Translations under genes and position numbers: made by a program
Assembly: GCA_014655195.1 (NCBI GenBank)
Contig: BNBH01000032.1
Span: 19,987-83,986, forward strand
DNA length: 64,000 nt
Source of the DNA: Streptomyces cellulosae
GTDB taxonomy: Bacteria > Actinomycetota > Actinomycetes > Streptomycetales > Streptomycetaceae
Direction: 5' to 3'
Shown: in pieces, positions 61,002 through 64,000 of the stretch
Layout of the letters: each line of letters begins with the position of its first letter
Position numbering within the stretch: the stretch's first letter is position 1
Notes under the pieces: generated by a model
What the model saw: the letters and a program-made list of their open reading frames with translations, nothing else
What the model was told of the DNA's origin: nothing
The model's database searches: none

Positions 61002-61039
61002 GTCATCCGCACACGGCCTCTGCGGACACAAGCCACTTC

Positions 61040-61564
61040 TTCGCCACCGACATCGTCAACGGCGGCCTGCCGATCCACATCGGCGCAGCCCTACTCGGAC
61101 ATCTGAATCTCCAGACCACTCAGGGCTACGTCGCGGTCTTCGCCGAGGACATCGTCAAGCACTACCAGGAGTTCCTCAACCACCGCCGAACCCTGCGTCC
61201 CGAGGACGAGTACGTCGACGTCAACCGCGAGGAGTGGGACGAGTTCGAAGAGCACTTCGACAAACGCAAGGTCGAACTCGGTAACTGCGCTCGCCCCTAC
61301 GGATCCCCCTGCCAGCACGAGCACGCATGCATCCGATGCCCAATGCTGCAGGTCAACCCCAAGATGCTGCCGAGGCTGGCCGAGATCGAGGAGGACCTGG
61401 TCCTCCGCCGCAAGCGCGCACAGGAGGAACAATGGCTCGGCGAGATCGAAGGCATCGACATGACCTTGACCTTTGTCCGCACCAAGCAAGCCGATGCGGC
61501 TCGACTCGCACAACGGTCGACCGTCCCACTCGGCATCCCGACCGTCCGGCCCCAGTCAGGCTGA
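61040..61564 (+). pseudogene. Recombinase B of element 1, C-terminal part
   Basis: 174 residues starting at TTC 61040 (FATDIVNGG) to stop 61564. It carries ALLGHLNLQTTQGYVAVF, which includes the catalytic His and Tyr, then EEWDEFEEHFDKRKV and a Cys-rich tail RPYGSPCQHEHACIRCPMLQ. In phase with the N-terminal fragment ending at HDFRRL. No start codon or ribosome site of its own is seen, so it is not an independent gene. Confidence 0.9.
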
Positions 61565-61584
61565 CAACAAGGATCGACTCGCTT

Positions 61585-61596
61585 GACTTAGTGCAG
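61585..61596. repeat. Element 1 right inverted repeat
   Basis: GACTTAGTGCAG; reverse complement CTGCACTAAGTC matches 50717-50728 in 11 of 12 positions. Confidence 0.75.
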
Positions 61597-61602
61597 AGAA
61601 GG

Positions 61603-62127
61603 TACTCCAAGCGCCGGCAGATGATCACCGGTGACCTGGTCAGCGCCGCGGTGCTCACCACGGTGCCGGTGGCGGCCGCGCTGGGCACGCTGACCCTGAC
61701 GCAGCTCATGGTCGTCGCCGTGGTGCAGGGAGCGGCGAGCGTCCTGCACGACGCGGCGGCCATCAGCCTCCTGCCCAGCCTCGTCGACCGGTCCTTGATC
61801 CAGCGGAGCAACAGCCGCGTGGGGGCGCTGTTCGCGATCGCCGCGACCGCCGGAAGCCACCTCGGCGCCGCGCTGACCGCGCTACTCGGCCCTGCCCGGG
61901 CCCTGCTCGGCGACGTCGCCTCCTTCCTGGTCAGCGCCGGATGCACCGCCCGCATCCAGGCCCGAGAACCCGCCTCGCATCGCCCGGAGGCCCGCCGGCT
62001 GCGAGAGGAGATCGGCGAGGGCCTGCGGTACGTGCACGGCGATGAGCGGCTTGTGACCCTGACGCTGGTCAACGCCACGACCTCCTTCGGGCTCGGGCTG
62101 CTCAACACCCTGTGGGCCTTGCACCTC
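61603..62127 (+). pseudogene. MFS transporter, middle fragment
   Basis: Continues the gene begun at 50457, in frame from TAC 61603 (YSKRRQMITGDLVSAAVL). Membrane helices include VVAVVQGAASVLHDAAAISL and LLGDVASFLVSAG. It ends at LLNTLWALHLL, where element 3 starts (the frame closes at 62142 as LVPA-stop). The missing C-terminal half should lie beyond element 3. Confidence 0.88.
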
Positions 62128-62229
62128 CTTGTTCCTGCTTAGCGACAGTGTTGCTTACTGGTTGATACCCCTCCTGACCTGCTCGTTTGTTTGTTGCACT
62201 CAGGCGGGTTGCATTGATACTCATCGGCC

Positions 62230-63690
62230 ATGCACCAATCGACGTACTCATCGGCAGGCTGGGAGTCCTGGGGACTTGCGTTCAGGCCGGCGATCCCCGA
62301 GGGGATGCCGTTGCTGTTCGACGACGACCTTCTTTTCGAGGACAGCAACGGCGTCCGTCCCACCACCGTGATCAACTGCTGGGCCTGCGAGCTGCCAGCG
62401 ATTGGATGCCCATCGCCGAATTCGTGGCCCTACTACGTGCGTACGGTGCGTGAGTGGTTGGAGTTCATATCCGGGCACGGAGTCGCTCTGTTCGACACGC
62501 GGCGTCGCCTGAAGGCGGCGTTGGGCGCGTACTCCGTCTATCGAGCCCAGGGCCCCGTCAAGCATCGCTTCGAGGCATCCACGTGGAACCAGAACATGGG
62601 GATTCTGGCGGGGTTCTACAAGTGGGCGAGGGATGAGGAGTACGCAGACTCCGAGCCGTTCACGTACCGGCAGGCGGTCTGGGCCTTCAAGGGGCAAGTC
62701 CGTCGCGGACGGGTCAACCAGTCACGGCGGCGCCAGGCCAAGCCTCATGTGACGATCAAGTATCTCGACGACGACTTCACGGACATGTTCCTGAAGGGGT
62801 TGGCGGGCCTGAGCCCCGACGGGGAGCGCGATCTGCGCTACCGAGGACGGGAGTTGGCCCGGAACTCGGCGGTCGGCCGAATGATCGTCTCCAGCGGGCT
62901 ACGCAGCCAGGAGTACACGTACCTGCTGGTCTGCGAGGTGCCCCTGCTTCCCTCGCGACGGACTGCGGTGCCGATCTCTTTCCCGGTCCCGTCCGGGGTC
63001 ACCAAGGGAAGCAAGTACCGCGAGTCGTGGATCGATTACGACTCGCTGGCTGAGTTGCACTCCTACATCGCTCTCGACCGGGCAACGGCGACATTCGGAT
63101 CGACGTGGCGCCCGCCGGCCCGCTGGGGGGAGCCGCTGTTCGTGACGGCCGCCGACCAACGGGGAGGACGCGTCAACGGGGTCCGTGTGCAATGGAGTTC
63201 GCTCGGCCCTGACGAGCGACGGCGTCTGGTCGCCCCGGACGGCGGTTCGATGCTGCTGTCGGTGTGGGGCCAGGGACGCCCGTTCACCGGATGGTCCACG
63301 GTCTTCGCCAGAACCGCTGACCGCATCCGCGAGCGTTACGAGCCGCGCTTCCCGCACGTCAACCCGCACCGGCTACGTCATACCATGGCCATGGCGACCA
63401 TGGCACGGCTGATGCGCGGCTGGTACGAGCAGGCTGCTCGACAGGTCCGCGACACCGACGACGATGCCGCCCTGGCGCACTACCTGCGGACCCAAGAGCC
63501 GCTGCTGATTCTGCGCGATCTGCTCGGACATACCAGTTCACTGACGACGGAAGCGTACCTCCACCGTCTGGACGTGCTCCGCCTGTTCACGTCCCTGTAT
63601 CGGCGGGTCGGCAAGGAGTACGGGCTGCTGGACGAGGACGTCGAGCTGGAGCTCGAGACAGAGTTCGACGACGAACCGGCGGTGGTCTGA
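62230..63690 (+). CDS. Element 3 tyrosine recombinase 1 (homologue of 54024)
   Basis: 486 aa, ATG 62230 (MHQSTYSSAGWESWG). Shared blocks with the element 2 protein: GWESW, IPEGMP, EPFTYR, KPHVTIKYL, WRPPxRWGEPL and RFPHVxPHR. Catalytic residues: SSGLRSQEYTYLL, HRLRHTMAMA and LLGHTSSLTTEAYL, all intact. By eye the two share well over half their residues, yet the DNA is clearly diverged, so they are old relatives and not a recent copy. TGATG joins it to the next gene. Confidence 0.88.
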   Translation: MHQSTYSSAGWESWGLAFRPAIPEGMPLLFDDDLLFEDSNGVRPTTVINCWACELPAIGCPSPNSWPYYVRTVREWLEFISGHGVALFDTRRRLKAALGAYSVYRAQGPVKHRFEASTWNQNMGILAGFYKWARDEEYADSEPFTYRQAVWAFKGQVRRGRVNQSRRRQAKPHVTIKYLDDDFTDMFLKGLAGLSPDGERDLRYRGRELARNSAVGRMIVSSGLRSQEYTYLLVCEVPLLPSRRTAVPISFPVPSGVTKGSKYRESWIDYDSLAELHSYIALDRATATFGSTWRPPARWGEPLFVTAADQRGGRVNGVRVQWSSLGPDERRRLVAPDGGSMLLSVWGQGRPFTGWSTVFARTADRIRERYEPRFPHVNPHRLRHTMAMATMARLMRGWYEQAARQVRDTDDDAALAHYLRTQEPLLILRDLLGHTSSLTTEAYLHRLDVLRLFTSLYRRVGKEYGLLDEDVELELETEFDDEPAVV

Positions 63691-64000
63691 TGCCGGCCAC
63701 CGTCACCCTTGACCCGCTGGGTGTGCACTGCATCTTCAGCGACGGATCGGAGTACCGCCGTCCCCTGCGCGTGCGGCGGCCAGTAGAGCTCCCGGGGCTG
63801 GCACGCACTCTGCTGGAAGGCGCTACAGATCTTGTCCATCCGCACGGGCAGGTCGACAGTGCGGGAGGCTTCGACCTGTACCTCACGGCCGTCCGCGGCT
63901 TCACCGACTGGCTGGTCGAGTTCGGGTTCTCCGGCGGGGCATCCGACCTGACGCGCGCGCTCCTCGCCCGGTACTGGCGGCAAGGGGTGCGATCCTCCCA
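63690..64000 (+). CDS. Element 3 recombinase-like protein 2 (partial, homologue of 55496)
   Basis: ATG 63690 to the window edge, 103 codons. Sequence VTLDPLGVHCIFSDGSEYRR and DLVHPHGQVDSAG parallel GVTCVFSDGSRAEF and DLVHPHGTADSAG of the element 2 gene. The catalytic part lies outside the window. Confidence 0.85.
   Translation, partial: MPATVTLDPLGVHCIFSDGSEYRRPLRVRRPVELPGLARTLLEGATDLVHPHGQVDSAGGFDLYLTAVRGFTDWLVEFGFSGGASDLTRALLARYWRQGVRSS

Larger units (their letters stand above)
53921..61037. mobile_element. Element 2: nested transposon with three recombinases, DUF6262 and a NUDIX-YunG gene
   Basis: About 7.1 kb inserted within recombinase B of element 1, just after its HxxR codons. Left terminus reads GGCTTGTCTCTGCTTAG; the right terminus read inward is GGCTTGTGTCCGCAG. 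Subterminal inverted repeat TCCGTGTGGCGATTG (15 bp) at 53936-53950 and 60987-61001 is exact. Junctions are precise to 1-3 bp because a T is shared. Plus-strand cargo order: three large recombinases, a TnpC-like protein; minus strand: NUDIX-YunG. Confidence 0.88.
50709..61602. mobile_element. Element 1: tyrosine-recombinase transposon inserted in an MFS gene
   Basis: About 10.9 kb including the nested element 2; about 3.8 kb without it. Removing it joins the MFS gene exactly (GAC CGG | TAC TCC; the bases GG are shared at both ends). Subterminal inverted repeats are CTGCACCAAGTC at 50717-50728 and its near-complement GACTTAGTGCAG at 61585-61596 (11 of 12 match). Genes: recombinase A (50774), recombinase B (51963, split). 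No target duplication longer than 2-3 bp is seen. Confidence 0.9.
62128..64000. mobile_element. Element 3 (left end only), second insertion in the MFS gene
   Basis: Left terminus CTTGTTCCTGCTTAG (62128-62142) matches element 2's CTTGTCTCTGCTTAG (53919-53933) at 13 of 15 positions. The two recombinase genes inside it are homologues of the first two recombinases of element 2, so it belongs to the same transposon family. The right end is outside the window. Confidence 0.82.

Noticed and set aside
1..64000. tRNA or rRNA genes as integration sites
   Set aside because: No cloverleaf or rRNA-like sequence was recognised; the insertions lie in protein genes.

Overview
The window is high-GC actinobacterial DNA, almost certainly Streptomyces. 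Frames show strong third-position G/C bias, GTG and TTG starts are common, genes are joined by ATGA or GTGA overlaps, and there are Streptomyces hallmarks: a conservon, Scr1-type Xre regulators, a DUF5999 protein and a GH15 enzyme. No rRNA, tRNA or CRISPR was seen. The gene mix (regulators, orphan methyltransferases, several biosynthetic clusters, nested transposons) fits an accessory part of a chromosome arm or a large plasmid.

Layout. 1-11.9 kb: Xre/TPR and LuxR-type regulators, two SAM methyltransferases, a GH15 glycosidase, an asparaginase and a PPC-domain protein. 12.2-14.7 kb (minus): a PIMT-like methyltransferase, a radical SAM/SPASM protein with an unusual cysteine spacing, and a cupin. 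14.8-20.5 kb (minus): a compact diterpene cluster (GGPP synthase, class II cyclase with DxDD, P450, class I terpene synthase, LuxR-type regulator). Directly upstream, 20.6-24.7 kb (minus), is a full conservon cvnABCDE whose P450 lacks the K-helix ExxR. 24.7-25.2 kb is non-coding and holds a perfect 24-bp inverted repeat around 80 bp.

25.2-38.7 kb: an unrecognised pathway. One operon (about 26.5-35.0 kb) encodes a GNAT protein, an adenosylhomocysteinase-like NAD enzyme, a CxCxxC protein, a SAM methyltransferase, a phosphoribosyltransferase-like protein, a HAD phosphatase and a B12-type radical SAM enzyme, and ends at a 44-nt perfect palindrome. Around it are two aldo/keto reductases (one without the catalytic Lys), a nucleotidyltransferase and two endonuclease/exonuclease/phosphatase-fold proteins. 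39.0-42.6 kb: WbqC, YdcF and Xre genes (minus), then a resolvase-like and an anti-sigma-like gene (plus). 42.6-47.8 kb: a cyclophane RiPP cluster with a precursor carrying two FDNRPTWD repeats (AmcA type), its radical SAM/SPASM maturase (AmcB type), a pentapeptide-repeat protein, a possible oxygenase and an ABC exporter. 47.9-50.5 kb: a three-NUDIX-domain protein and an APH-family kinase.

50.4 kb to the end: an MFS exporter gene broken by transposons that encode tyrosine recombinases. Element 1 (50709-61602) carries recombinases A and B; removing it joins the MFS frame exactly (GAC CGG | TAC TCC). Element 2 (about 53.92-61.04 kb) is nested inside recombinase B at its HxxR motif; it carries three tandem large recombinases, a DUF6262/TnpC-like protein and a NUDIX-YunG fusion as cargo. 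Element 3 starts at about 62128, interrupts the same MFS gene again, carries paralogues of element 2's first two recombinases, and runs off the window.

The least described parts are the Russian-doll recombinase elements and the 25-38 kb pathway.
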